Part shown: piece after piece, positions 19,370 to 27,597 of the stretch
How positions within the stretch are numbered: the first letter of the stretch is position 1
Layout of the letters: each line of letters starts with the position of its first letter
NCBI GenBank assembly: GCA_003427395.1
Contig: BFEA01000808.1
Span: forward strand, 348,639 to 376,268
DNA length: 27,630 nt
Reading direction: 5' to 3'
Source of the DNA: Chara braunii
Lineage: Eukaryota; Streptophyta; Charophyceae; Charales; Characeae
Position numbers and translations under genes: made by a program
The notes under the pieces: model-generated
The model's database searches: none
The model's input: the letters and a program-made list of their open reading frames with translations, nothing else
What the model was told of the DNA's origin: nothing

Positions 19370-19690
19370 TGTGCAAAATGAGCATGAATCTTTCGTTAGA
19401 ACATGGGCAAATACGGTCCTCTCGTTCCTCCTCCTCTCGTTCCCCCCCCCCCCTCATCGCGCTTCTCCTCCTACCGCTCTGATGGGAGGAGAGCGATGAG
19501 GAAAGGAAAGACGAGCGAGAGGAGGAGGAGATATATCATATGGTCGTATCTTCCCATGTTCTAGTTATTCTGTACATTCTGGTCGCGAACGAGAATGTGC
19601 AAAATGAGCATCAATGTTTTGCTAGAACATTGGAATATACGACCATAATAATATGGGAAGGTACGACCGTAATAATATATCTCGCGCCCC

Positions 19691-19992
19691 TCCTCCCGTT
19701 TTTTTTTCTCCTCTCGCTCCCCCTCCCTCATCGGGTTCCTTTTCCTGCCACTCGAAGACGCTCCTCATCCTGTCGACGATCCGAGTCCGTCGAAGTGCCA
19801 CCAATAGCCATAGGGGCATGCAAAAATCTTGCACGGTACCCGTAGGGATACATGGAAAATTATTCTGCTGGTACTTCCGGTAGTGGCATACGGGAAATTT
19901 GACATTGGTAGCTGTAGGGGCATCTTGAACGTATTTCAAGCCCAAACGACCTGGGTTTTTTTCATAAACTTGAATCGTTGCCAGAGGGGCAA
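19691..19992. repeat. short degenerate tandem repeat with TAGGGGCAT words
   Basis: Four loose units carry ATAGGGGCATGC, GTAGGGATACATGG, GGTAGTGGCATACGGG and GTAGGGGCATCTTG at intervals of about 32-45 bases (19808-19925). 19691-19790 is C/T-rich flank. Short frames on both strands are not convincing. Confidence 0.4.
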
Positions 19993-20117
19993 TATAAAAA
20001 ATTCCCATAATTAAATAATCATTCGATAGTAAAATTACATCGAAATTTTAAATTCTTATTCCATCTTAAAAAATATCATTCCACTTTTAAAATTTTTCGT
20101 CTTACTTGAAAATTTAC
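19993..20117 (-). repeat. dispersed AT-rich repeat, copy 2 (inverted)
   Basis: The reverse complement of this stretch matches 3100-3222 nearly end to end (CAAGTAAGACGAAAAATTTT, ATTTTTTAAGATGGAAT, GAATGATTATTTAATT). The pair is about 17 kb apart in opposite orientation. Confidence 0.7.
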
Positions 20118-20217
20118 CTTTTTGTTGGGCGCGTCAGAGTAAGTCGGCCGTTGGAGGAGCACGCCGCAAATAAATGGACAGGTGTCATAAATATTCCCTT
20201 TTTTTTTTTCACTTGAC

Positions 20218-20849
20218 TATACAACCTAGTTCCTAGTTCATTGTAACCCAGGTACTTTGAGGCTCCATAGACTTGTTGACTGTAGGTAATTTTTGCTGGA
20301 TATGGTCTGACTCAACCTGGTCCGCTATGAATTTATAGTCCCATTACCCTGGTCCCATTTACCATGATCCATCCCACCTGGTCCTTCATGAATTGATGAC
20401 CGGCGGTCACATTTAGACTTGTCCTACTTGGTCCTATTTCACCTAGTCCCACTTCACTTGGTTCCATTCAAACCTGGCCCTGCACGGTCCATGAGCCTGA
20501 GTTCATGGTCCCATATAACCTTGCCCCATTGAACCTGGTCCTTTGCAAATTGACGGTCCCGTTCAACTTGCTTCTATGTTATTTGGTTCCATCTTCCCTG
20601 GTCCCCTGAAAACCTGGCCCTTTGTAAACTTATGGTCCCATTTCGCCTGGTCGTCCATGAAACTTGAATCATGGTCCCATATAACCTTGCCTAATTGAAC
20701 CTGGTCCTTCCATCAATTGATGACCCCAATTGAACGGGGTCCTCCATGAACTCATGGGGCCCAATTAACTTGGCCCCATTGAACTTGGACCTCTGTAAAT
20801 TCATGGTCTTACCATTGCACTTGGATCCACAGCGAATGATCTGACCCGT
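20218..20849. repeat. degenerate CCTGGTCC-type repeat preceding the minisatellite
   Basis: Words such as ACCTGGTCC, ACTTGGTCC and ATTGAACCTGG recur every 20-40 bases. A longer period of about 170 is visible (TCATGGTCCCATATAACCTT near 20498 and again near 20668). It seems to be a diverged forerunner or edge of the 32-bp array, which shares the GAACCTGG and GGTCCTT words. Confidence 0.65.
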
Positions 20850-22075
20850 TGAACCTGGACTCAAACGCAAAGATGGTCCTTCGAACCTGGACTCACACGG
20901 TGGACTCGAACGGAAAGATGGTCCGTCGAACCTGGACTCAAACGGAAAGATGGTCCTTCGAACCTGGACTCAAACGGAAAGATGGTCCTTCGAACTTGGA
21001 CTCAAACGGAAAGATGGTCCTTCGCACCTACACTGAAACAGAAAGATGGTCCTTCAAACCTGCACTCAAACGAAATGAAAAGATGGTCCTTCGAACATGG
21101 ACTCAAACGGAAAGATGATCCTTCGAACCTGAACTCAAATGGAAAGATGGTCCTTCGAACCTGGACTTAAACGGAAAGATTTTACTTATTTCAAGTTTAC
21201 CTTGTTCTTTATTAATATTTTTTTTGAATATAAGATAACTTGTCCTTTGAACCTGGACTCAAATGGAAAGATGGTCCTTCGAACGTGGACTCAAACGAAA
21301 GGATGGTCTTGGAACCTGGACTCAAACGGAAAGATGGTGCTTGGAACCTGGACTGGTCTGAAACGAAATGAAAAGATGGTCCTTCCAACATGGACTCAAA
21401 CGGAAAGATGGTCCTTCGAACCTGGACTCAAATGGAAAGATGGTCCTTCGAACCTGGACTTGAACGGAAAGATGGTCCTTCGAACCTGGACTCAAATGGA
21501 AAGATGGTCCTTCGAATGTGGACTCAAACGAAAGGATGGTCTTGGAACCTGGACTCAAACGGAAAGATGGTGCTTGGAACCTGGACTCGAACGGAAAGAT
21601 GTCCTTCGAACCTGGACTCAAATGGATGGTCCTTCCAACCTGGACTGAAAAGGGGAAGATGGTCCCTCGAATCTGGACTCAAATGGAAAGATGGCCCTTC
21701 GAGCCTGGACTCAAACGGAAAGATGGTCCTTCGAACCTGGACTCAAACGAAACGAAAAGATGGTCCTTGGAACCTGGATCAAGCGGAAAGATGGTCCTTT
21801 GAACCTGGACTCAAATGGAAAGATGGTCCTTTGGACCTGGACTCTAATGGGAATATGGTGCTTGGAACCTGGACTCAAACGGAAGGATGGTCCTTCGAAG
21901 CTGGACGCAAACGGAAGATGGTCCTTAGAATCTGGACTCAAACGGAAAGATGGTCCTTGGAACCTGGACAGAAACGGAAGCATGGTCCTTTGAACCTGGA
22001 CTCAAACGGAAAGACGAACCTGGACTCAAACGGAAAGGTGGTCCTTCGAACCTGGACTCAAACGGAGGGAAACAG
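20850..22075. repeat. 32-bp minisatellite array, about 35 units
   Basis: The unit has two halves, GAACCTGGACTCAAACGG and AAAGATGGTCCTTC (32 bases). Units differ by point changes and small indels (for example CAAACGAAATGAAAAGATGG variants near 21070, 21360 and 21750), some recurring together as higher-order blocks. Because 32 is not a multiple of three and the unit has no stop in any plus frame, long frames arise in all three (139-169, 250 and 100 codons, cycling WSFEPGLKRKDGPSNLDSNG). These are consequences of the repeat, not evidence of a gene. Confidence 0.95.
21181..21241. other. 61-bp AT-rich interruption of the minisatellite
   Basis: The array breaks after AAAGAT and resumes at TGTCCTTTGAACCTGG. 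The insert is AT-rich, unlike everything around it, with no visible inverted ends or clear target duplication. Confidence 0.7.
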
Positions 22076-22273
22076 GAAGGAAAGGACAATGGCAAAGAAT
22101 GGAAAAATGGAAAAACTGATGGGTGTGAGTGTGATGCCATGATACCTTTGCTCTTTCTTGAACAAATCTGGACGTACCCCCGACTATGTACGTCCCGAAA
22201 ATCCTAACACCAGTAAGGCCACAGGAAACAACACGATGACGTGAACGTTTAGTAACTAGAAAATAGATCGACG
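22076..22273. other. short unassigned flank after the minisatellite
   Basis: Purine-rich (AGGAAAGGACAATGGCAAAG type) then mixed sequence. No gene. Confidence 0.4.
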
Positions 22274-22302
<29 letters not shown>

Positions 22303-22306
<4 letters not shown>

Positions 22307-22660
22307 GCGGGCATGTCTGGCTCTCGCCGTTTTTTTCGTCTCTCTTTCCCCGTTCTTTCACCTCCGCTGCTTCCGGTGTTCCTGCCGCTCTCCCCGCGCC
22401 GTCTTCCTGCCTTGATCCCAACGCGGTCGGGACGTTTATGAATTGCTTTGGCCTGCGCGCTTGCTTCTTTTTTTGGTATTTATCTGTAATGGATTGCTGG
22501 GAATTCAGTAGTTGTGTTGGGTTTTCGGCGCGCTCTGGTGTTATCTTCTGAATCAATTGCGCTCCGCGCTGCAGTAATCATTCACTTTCCCCGCCCGCGT
22601 GTCAGTCGTTGTCCGTCTGCCCGCGTGCGGAGGTTTCCCCGTAGGTGTGTGTGTGTGTAT
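22303..22660. other. C/T-rich interval between microsatellites
   Basis: No gene supported. The 82- and 60-codon frames have no recognisable motif. Confidence 0.4.
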
Positions 22661-22775
22661 GAGAGGGAGAGAGAGAGAGAGAGAAGGTACGTCTGACGGG
22701 TCAAGAAGGACGCAAAGTTGAGCACCTCCGCTTGATTGTGTGTGTGCGCGTGTGTTTGAGAGTGAGCGAGCGAGC

Positions 22776-22824
<49 letters not shown>

Positions 22825-22899
22825 AAGCAACGGTGGAGGGCAGGGAAGGTCCGACTAACGGGTGAAGAAGGAAGCGAATTGGAATACCCTCCGCGAGCG

Positions 22900-22991
<92 letters not shown>

Positions 22992-23276
22992 GGCGGGAGG
23001 GAGGGAGGGAGAAGCAAAGGTGGTGTGGGGGGCAAAAGCCCTGAAGGAAACGACGGCGGATCCGAGTCTGAAATCTGTCGGACGTAGGGAGGAGAGAGAG
23101 AGCGGGAGCGGGAGATGATGACGCGCAGCGGGAGGATCGTTGCGGCGCGGCTATGCGTTAACGCGCGAGGTGTGGGGAGGGGGAAGACGAGATTTAAACA
23201 CGCCGGCGAGTTATATGAGGGTGAGTGAGTTTGTGACAATGATCTTGTGGCACTTCTGTTTGATTGTCTGTGTCAC

Positions 23277-23348
23277 AGTAATCACACCAACACAAAGTGA
23301 AAGCTGTGCAGACAGTAATCACACCAACACGAAGTGAAAGCTGTGGCG
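23277..23348 (+). repeat. 36-bp tandem duplication
   Basis: AGTAATCACACCAACAC, then RAAGTGAAAGCTGTG, occurs twice back to back (from about 23277 and 23313) with very few differences, so it is recent. Confidence 0.85.
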
Positions 23349-23648
23349 ACGATCTCTCTATTTTTTTCGCCTCTCGTTTTTGGGTTTCCCCAACGTCTGG
23401 CGTATGTGGAGAAGCAGTCAGCATAAGGAGGTGCTTTTTTTTTGTTTTCATTTTTCCTGTGGCAGAGAAAAACGAAGAAGAATTGAATTGAAATTGACGC
23501 AGAAGAAAGGGAGTGTGGACTGTCGCTGACGTTCTCTCCGTCATTCCAGTCTTTGTGCGGGCGAGAGAGAGAGAGAGAGACGAGTTTACACGTGCGACGT
23601 TCTTTCTTTGTGTGTGCGGCGCCATCTCACTCCGTCACACTTATGGCG

Positions 23649-23683
<35 letters not shown>

Positions 23684-23690
23684 GCTGTTC

Positions 23691-23738
<48 letters not shown>

Positions 23739-23749
23739 CGCTGTTCCTC

Positions 23750-23805
<56 letters not shown>

Positions 23806-23888
23806 GCTGTTCCTCTCTGAGAGACGAACTTACAAGTGACGTTCTTTCTTTGTGTGTGCGGCGTCGTCTCTCTCCGTCACACTTACGG

Positions 23889-23928
<40 letters not shown>

Positions 23929-24112
23929 TTGAGCGCAGCGACAATCTGACACGTGAGACGATCTTTCTGCGTGTGCGGTCCGTCGCACACAGGGAGTTGG
24001 ATCAGTGTGTGTGTGTGTGCGGTGTCGTGCTCTCTCTGTGAGCGACAGAGTGACGCGTGCGGCATCTGTGTGTGTGTGTGTGTGTGTGTGTGTTTCGGCT
24101 CTCACCTTTTGC

Positions 24113-24300
24113 CTTGAGCCATCAACGTCATTGCTCACATCCTGTGTGTGGCATGATGTGCGGCATTCCTCTTGAGTTTGCGGAGCCATCCAACTCCATC
24201 GCTCACATCCTGTGTGTGGCATGACGTGCGGCATTCCTCTGAGTGTGCGGAGCCATGTCACTCCGTTGCACGCACGCAGAGAAGTTGCTTGCAAGCAACT
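24113..24300 (+). repeat. tandem repeat, unit about 67 bp, nearly three units
   Basis: GAGCCATCAACGTCATTGC, GAGCCATCCAACTCCATCGC and GAGCCATGTCACTCCGTTGC start successive units. The first two continue with TCACATCCTGTGTGTGGCAT and GTGCGGCATTCCTCT. The third unit is truncated, then TTGCTTGCAAGCAACTC forms a short palindrome. Confidence 0.8.
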
Positions 24301-24359
24301 CTTCGTCGCGCACAAGTTTTTTTTTTTTTTTTTAACACCCGCACTCCATGGCGCGCAGG

Positions 24360-24935
24360 GAAATCACTCACGCTCTCGCACACGGTGGAGGCACAATCAA
24401 TGAAGTCAGTCCCTCACCCAGAACTTACTCCGTCGCACACAAGGGCAATAATCTCACTCAACTCACGCTGTCGCACACAAGGGGAATCACACAACTGAAT
24501 CCACTCTCCACTCTCGCTGTCGCACACAGGGGTGCCACAGGGGAGGCACAGACAATTCAGTCCGTCACCCAGAATTCCGTCGCACACAAGCGGAATCCCA
24601 CTCAACTCACTCTGTCGCACACAAGGGGATCCATGAAATCACTCTCCACTCACGCTGTCGCACACTCACGCTGTCGCACATACGGGTGCCACAGAGGGGA
24701 GGCACGGGCAATTCAGTCCCTCAGTCCCTCCAGAATTCCGTCGCACACATGGGGAATCACACTCAACTCACTCAGTCGCACACAAGGGGAATCGCGCTCA
24801 ACTCACTCCGTCGCACACAGGGGAATTCCACTCAACTCCCTCCGTCGCACACAAGGATGGAACGAACAGTTCCGTGCCGCACATAACTCACTCCGTCCTG
24901 CACATTCGTATCGCACACAACTTACTCCGTCGCGC
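24360..24935 (+). repeat. minisatellite of ~35-bp units built on TCGCACACAAGGGGAATC
   Basis: Units of the type CTCACTCCGTCGCACACAAG, GGGAATCACACTCAA repeat about fifteen times with many variants. A higher-order block (GGGTGCCACAGNGGAGGCAC to CAATTCAGTCC) appears at about 24530 and 24683, about 154 bases apart. The 197-codon frame 24348-24941 reads through the array (VAHKGN, LTLSHTRG) and is repeat-derived. Confidence 0.9.
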
Positions 24936-25150
24936 ACATGACTACAACTCGCTCTCCCTCTCTCTCTCTCTCTCTGTGTCGCTGTGCGCGACGGGGTAAG
25001 TTACGTGCGACTGACCTTGCCTACTCAGCACGACCGTGGCGATGCACGTACTTTTTTTTTTTTTGGTTATCTTCTCTCTTTCACGTGGCATGTACTATTA
25101 GCTTCTCTCTCTTTCACGTGGCATGTACTTTACCGTCGTCACCCGAATAG
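24936..25150 (+). repeat. CT tract and a 34-38 bp direct duplication
   Basis: CTTCTCTCTTTCACGTGGCA, TGTACT is found at about 25071 and again at about 25103. A CT tract lies at 24957-24976. Confidence 0.75.
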
Positions 25151-25163
25151 AACGCCCGGTCAT

Positions 25164-25275
25164 TACAGCGATAATGAATTGCAGAGAGAACGTATTTGGT
25201 GCAGTTTTCAGTCTACATACAGCGATAATTACGTATTTGGTGCCGTTTTCAGTCCACATACAGCGATAATGAAAT
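25164..25275 (+). repeat. three-fold repeat beginning TACAGCGATAAT
   Basis: TACAGCGATAAT starts at 25164, 25218 and 25259. The first two are followed by CGTATTTGGTGCMGTTTTCA and AGTCYACA. The preceding CCGAATAGAACG..CGGTCATT phrase (25143-25163) recurs near 27128-27149. Confidence 0.8.
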
Positions 25276-25349
25276 GGAGAGAGAAACGAAATCGAGGGAA
25301 TGTACTCCAGCCGAACAATGCAGTTCTGTTTGGTCAAAAGCAAATTGGG

Positions 25350-25354
<5 letters not shown>

Positions 25355-25383
<29 letters not shown>
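25355..25383 (+). repeat. 29-base G homopolymer
   Basis: An uninterrupted G run able to form G-quadruplex. It encodes the polyglycine and polyproline in local frames. Its length in the assembly is uncertain by nature. Confidence 0.95.
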
Positions 25384-25387
<4 letters not shown>

Positions 25388-25389
25388 AA

Positions 25390-25640
25390 GTCTTCCTCGT
25401 CGGATTAGCGATATATATTTATCTATATATTTGTCTATTTATAATTTTATATATTGATAAATGTATTTATCAATTATCTATCGAATTATCTATATTTCGT
25501 CAAATACATATCGTCGGATTAATGATGGTAGATATTTATTTATATACACGTGTACAGAAAATGAGCATACATCTGGTGTGGGTGAGTGATAGTCTACTTT
25601 GATTTTGGTTAAGGTGGATTATCACTTACAGTGTAATCAG
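25390..25640. other. AT-rich stretch with TA-rich low complexity
   Basis: TATATATTTATCTATATATT-type sequence; no gene. TCGTCGGATTARYGAT occurs at about 25397 and 25510, a short direct repeat. Confidence 0.5.
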
Positions 25641-25652
25641 TGAGGGGATTCT

Positions 25653-25712
25653 ACAGACTATTGAGGGTTCAGCCTCCTGATGAGTCGGTGAAACTCCGAC
25701 GAAACAGTTTGT
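25653..25712 (+). ncRNA. complete type III hammerhead ribozyme
   Basis: All core elements are present in order: stem III 5' strand ACAGACTAT (25653-25661), cleavage-site triplet ATT (25660-25662), stem I GAGG/CCTC with a 6-base loop (25663-25676), CTGATGA (25677-25683), stem II GTCGG/CCGAC with a 7-base loop (25684-25700), GAAA (25701-25704), and stem III 3' strand AGTTTGT. Stem III has 8 of 9 pairs, the only mismatch being A25660 with C25705 next to the cleavage site. Predicted self-cleavage is 3' of 25662. The short stem I would need loop-loop contacts for speed. In plants type III hammerheads are known from retrozymes and viroid-like RNAs; here it belongs to the repeat family also seen near 2.1 kb. 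Confidence 0.88.
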
Positions 25713-25786
25713 CACAGCCCCTCGTTTGTTGTCCTCTTCTCCCTCTCTGCCTACGGTTTACCGGGCAGTTCTATTTGACGATATAT
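25713..25786 (+). repeat. conserved hairpin tail of the hammerhead repeat
   Basis: CAGCCCCTCGTTTGTTGTCC and TCTCTGCCTACGG follow the ribozyme, as they do near 2113. CTGCC (25747-25751), CGGT, ACCG and GGCAG (25764-25768) form a two-part hairpin, followed by TTCTATTTGACGATATATAG. Confidence 0.8.
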
Positions 25787-25825
25787 AGATCTAAATGTAT
25801 TTATAGTATATACATATACATATAT

Positions 25826-25955
25826 GGATTAAACTCCGACGAAAGAGCTTGTCACCCCTCCCCCCCCCTCCTTTGTGGTCCTCTTCTCCCTCGTGTCCCT
25901 CTCTGCCGTGCCTACGGTTTACCGTAGGCAGCTCTGTCTGACGATACATATATGC
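25826..25955 (+). repeat. 5'-truncated hammerhead repeat with a perfect 10-bp hairpin
   Basis: Only the 3' half of the ribozyme remains (AAACTCCGACGAAAGAGCTT, GTCAC from 25831). The 5' half is replaced by TA-rich sequence, so it cannot cleave. The tail hairpin is perfect here: TGCCTACGGT (25909-25918) is the exact complement of ACCGTAGGCA (25921-25930) around TT. A C8 run follows the ribozyme remnant. Confidence 0.8.
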
Positions 25956-25999
25956 ATATATGTGGTATTTGACGATATATATATATTCATGTGACGATA

Positions 26000-26815
26000 A
26001 TCTGTCTTTTTTCGCCTTTGCGCTCCGATTTCCAGTGTGACAATTTATAGAATATATAAATGGGCGGCCTTGTACGCAAGAGGTTCTGAACAGGGGGAAT
26101 TGTAAGAACATAAAAAAAGACGAATTTTTTTTTTCTTGTTTTCTTCTGTTTTTTTCGCCTTTGCGCGCTGATATTCAAGTGACGATATATATAATATATA
26201 TTGACGATATATAGTAATATTTATTGACGATATATCCTCTTCTCCCTCTCTGCCTACGGTTTACCGGGCAGTTCTATTTGACGATATATTGACGATATAT
26301 AATATTTATCGTCAAATAGAACTTTACAGTGTGACTATATATATGTATCGACACGGGGATGATGGGGGCAGCCAGCGCTCAACCTGTCATCCACGTGGCT
26401 GGCCTTGTACGTAAGAGGTGATGAAAAGGTGGGGCCTTTCTTACTTCTTTTCCTTTTCTTGTTTTGTCTTTTTCTGCCTTTGCGTTCACAGTGTGACAAA
26501 CCTTTGACGGAGCGGGCGGTGCTTGCATGTGGGACTTGTCATCTGGGATCTGTCTTGTTTCCCTCTGTTCTATTTGTTTCATTTGGCTGTTCCCTTCCTC
26601 TCTTCTTTGCCTCTTTGCCTTTTGGCTGTGTGCAAGTGGGTCGATATGACACACGGGGGTGGGGGCAGCCGCCGCTCAACCTACATCCACGTGGGCGGCC
26701 TTGTACGCAAGAGGTTCTGAACAGGGGGAGTTGTAAGGAAGAAGATTAAAAACGAATTTAAGACTTTTTTGTTTTTTTGGTTTTTTCGCTTAGGCGCTCT
26801 GATATCATGTGACAA
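26000..26815 (+). repeat. three-copy dispersed repeat marked by GGCCTTGTACGCAAGAGG
   Basis: Copies: 26061-26183 (GGGCGGCCTTGTACGCAAG, AGGTTCTGAACAGGGGGA); 26350-26501 (diverged, TGGCTGGCCTTGTACGTAAG); 26641-26815 (close to the first). The last two also share GGGGGCAGCC..GCGCTCAACCT and ATCCACGTGG upstream. Each copy ends in a T-rich block, then TTTCGCC/TTTTGCGC and GTGACRATATAT. The tail of a fourth is at about 26007-26045. Short frames such as 26405-26749 are not shared as protein. Confidence 0.75.
26231..26322. repeat. solo hairpin tail followed by an inverted repeat
   Basis: CCTCTTCTCCCTCTCTGCC, the CTGCC/GGCAG hairpin (26250-26271) and GTTCTATTTGACGATATA recur without a ribozyme. GTTCTATTTGACGATA (from about 26271) is then mirrored by TATCGTCAAATAGAAC (26307-26322), giving a 16-base inverted repeat. 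Confidence 0.75.
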
Positions 26816-27070
26816 TATATGTATATGCGCTCTCATATTTTTGTGACAATATATATATGTATGTATATGTATATACGTGAGATGTGTACGTAGAAAACCT
26901 ATTGCTGTAATTAGGTCGTTTTACATTAGTATTTGTATTTGATTACTGTATTAAATAAATTTCATTATTGTTGCCAAATGAAATACATTATTAATTTATT
27001 ACTGTATTATTACTGTATTAAATACATTAGTAATTTATCACTGTATTATTAATTTATTACTGTATTGGGG
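26816..27070. repeat. AT-rich stretch with ATTACTGTATTA repeats
   Basis: GTGACAATATATATG words, then six or more imperfect TTACTGTATTAAATAMATT-type units (26939-27066). No gene. Confidence 0.6.
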
Positions 27071-27310
27071 GATTGGTCTGTAAGGACGAGCATGCGCATA
27101 CCGGTAGACTCCAGACCACCGTCTTCCCCGAATAGAACGTACGGTCATTGTACTACCGGTGGTATGTAGCCGGAAAGTTACCCCAAGTGCAGCTATGATG
27201 ACGTACGTTGTATATGTGGAAAGGCTGTAGCGTTGTAGGTAGTGTACAAGACACGGCAATAATGCCCGTGCGCTCTGTTCGAGGGAAGGCTGGAGGGTGC
27301 TCTCGGTGAC
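27071..27310. other. unassigned stretch before the putative promoter
   Basis: It contains CCGAATAGAACGTACGGTCA (from about 27128), related to 25143-25163. ACCGGTAGACTCC and ACTACCGGTGGTATG are short palindromic words. The 176-codon minus-strand frame (27038-27568) crosses this and the promoter-like region and has no recognisable motif. Confidence 0.4.
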
Positions 27311-27313
27311 CTT

Positions 27314-27465
27314 CACGTGTGATATGCACGCTAGATGACGAGCAGTACTCGATATCCACCTGCCACATAGCCCACGTGGCCCCACCTGCCACGTGCCGCG
27401 TGTTTGTGGAAGGGGAGCGTGCATGGCGCCACGTGTCCCTGTATCGCGTGCGCATGTGCCACGTG
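27314..27465 (+). promoter_or_regulatory. cluster of five CACGTG G-box/ABRE elements
   Basis: CACGTG occurs at 27314-27319, 27373-27378, 27390-27395, 27430-27435 and 27460-27465. Several sit in the preferred contexts CCACGTGGC or CCACGTGTC, which plant bZIP (ABF/ABI5 type) and bHLH (PIF type) factors bind. Dense G-boxes just upstream of a transcription start are typical of abscisic-acid- or light-regulated plant promoters. The target gene would begin beyond the right edge. Confidence 0.6.
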
Positions 27466-27483
27466 TTTCTGAATGTGTGCTGG

Positions 27484-27597
27484 GTTTAAATTGGCAGAGG
27501 AAGGGGAGGAGAGGGAGAGGAGGTAGAGTAGGAGGCGTGAGATTTCCAGGAGGTCTAACGGAAGACATATAGAGCGAGCCGAGCGGGAGGTTGCGCG

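Larger units (their letters stand above)
18425..19690. repeat. array of alternating inverted arms (palindromic satellite)
   Basis: Two blocks alternate. Block 1 is an arm with GGTCGTATCTTCCCATGTTC, TAGYGGAAGATTCATGCTCA and TTTTGCATATTC, followed by its own reverse complement (AAAATGAGCATGAATCTT, GCTAGAACATGGGAAGATAC). Whole or partial arms are seen near 18451-18555, 18617-18650, 18829-18880, 18940-19020, 19060-19095, 19351-19415 and 19535-19680. Block 2 is CCTCCTCCTCMTCGC-type sequence facing GAGGAGAGCGATGAGGA-type sequence. A single strand could fold into long hairpins. Open frames through it (for example 18553-18993) encode serine/leucine or arginine/glutamate runs and are not genes. Part of its length is inflated by the artefact at 19178-19369. 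Confidence 0.75.
22274..24100. repeat. compound AG/CT and GT microsatellite complex
   Basis: Tracts include CT at 22274-22302, AG at 22777-22821, AG at 22911-22988 (78 bases), AG at 23650-23682, 23715-23738, 23768-23804 and 23890-23925, and GT at 23694-23714 and 24068-24094. The phrase GACGCTGTTCCTCT recurs three times (about 23682, 23737 and 23804), each time after an AG tract. GACGTTCTTTCTTTGTGTGT with GCGGCG recurs at about 23597 and 23839. The complex has thus grown by duplicating larger blocks as well as by slippage. All arginine/glutamate and serine/leucine frames here are artefacts. Confidence 0.9.

Noticed and set aside
19039-19482. 147-codon open frame in the inverted-arm array
   Set aside because: It reads through the Nextera adapter and an artefactual duplication.
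20850-22075. Possible CRISPR array because of the ~32-bp repeat length
   Set aside because: Units are directly tandem with no unique spacers, and the setting is eukaryotic.
20850-22142. Open frames up to 250 codons with a repeating WSFEPGLKRKDG peptide
   Set aside because: They follow from a 32-bp unit with no stop in any plus frame; frames drift between units and variation is not codon-structured.
22732-24041. Arginine/glutamate-rich and serine/leucine-rich frames
   Set aside because: Direct translations of AG/CT microsatellites.
24348-24941. 197-codon frame with VAHKGN/SHTRG repeats
   Set aside because: Produced by the ~35-bp minisatellite; unit variants include indels that shift frame.
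26405-26749. 114-codon frame near the three-copy repeat
   Set aside because: The repeat copies do not keep the frame, and the sequence is T-rich low complexity.
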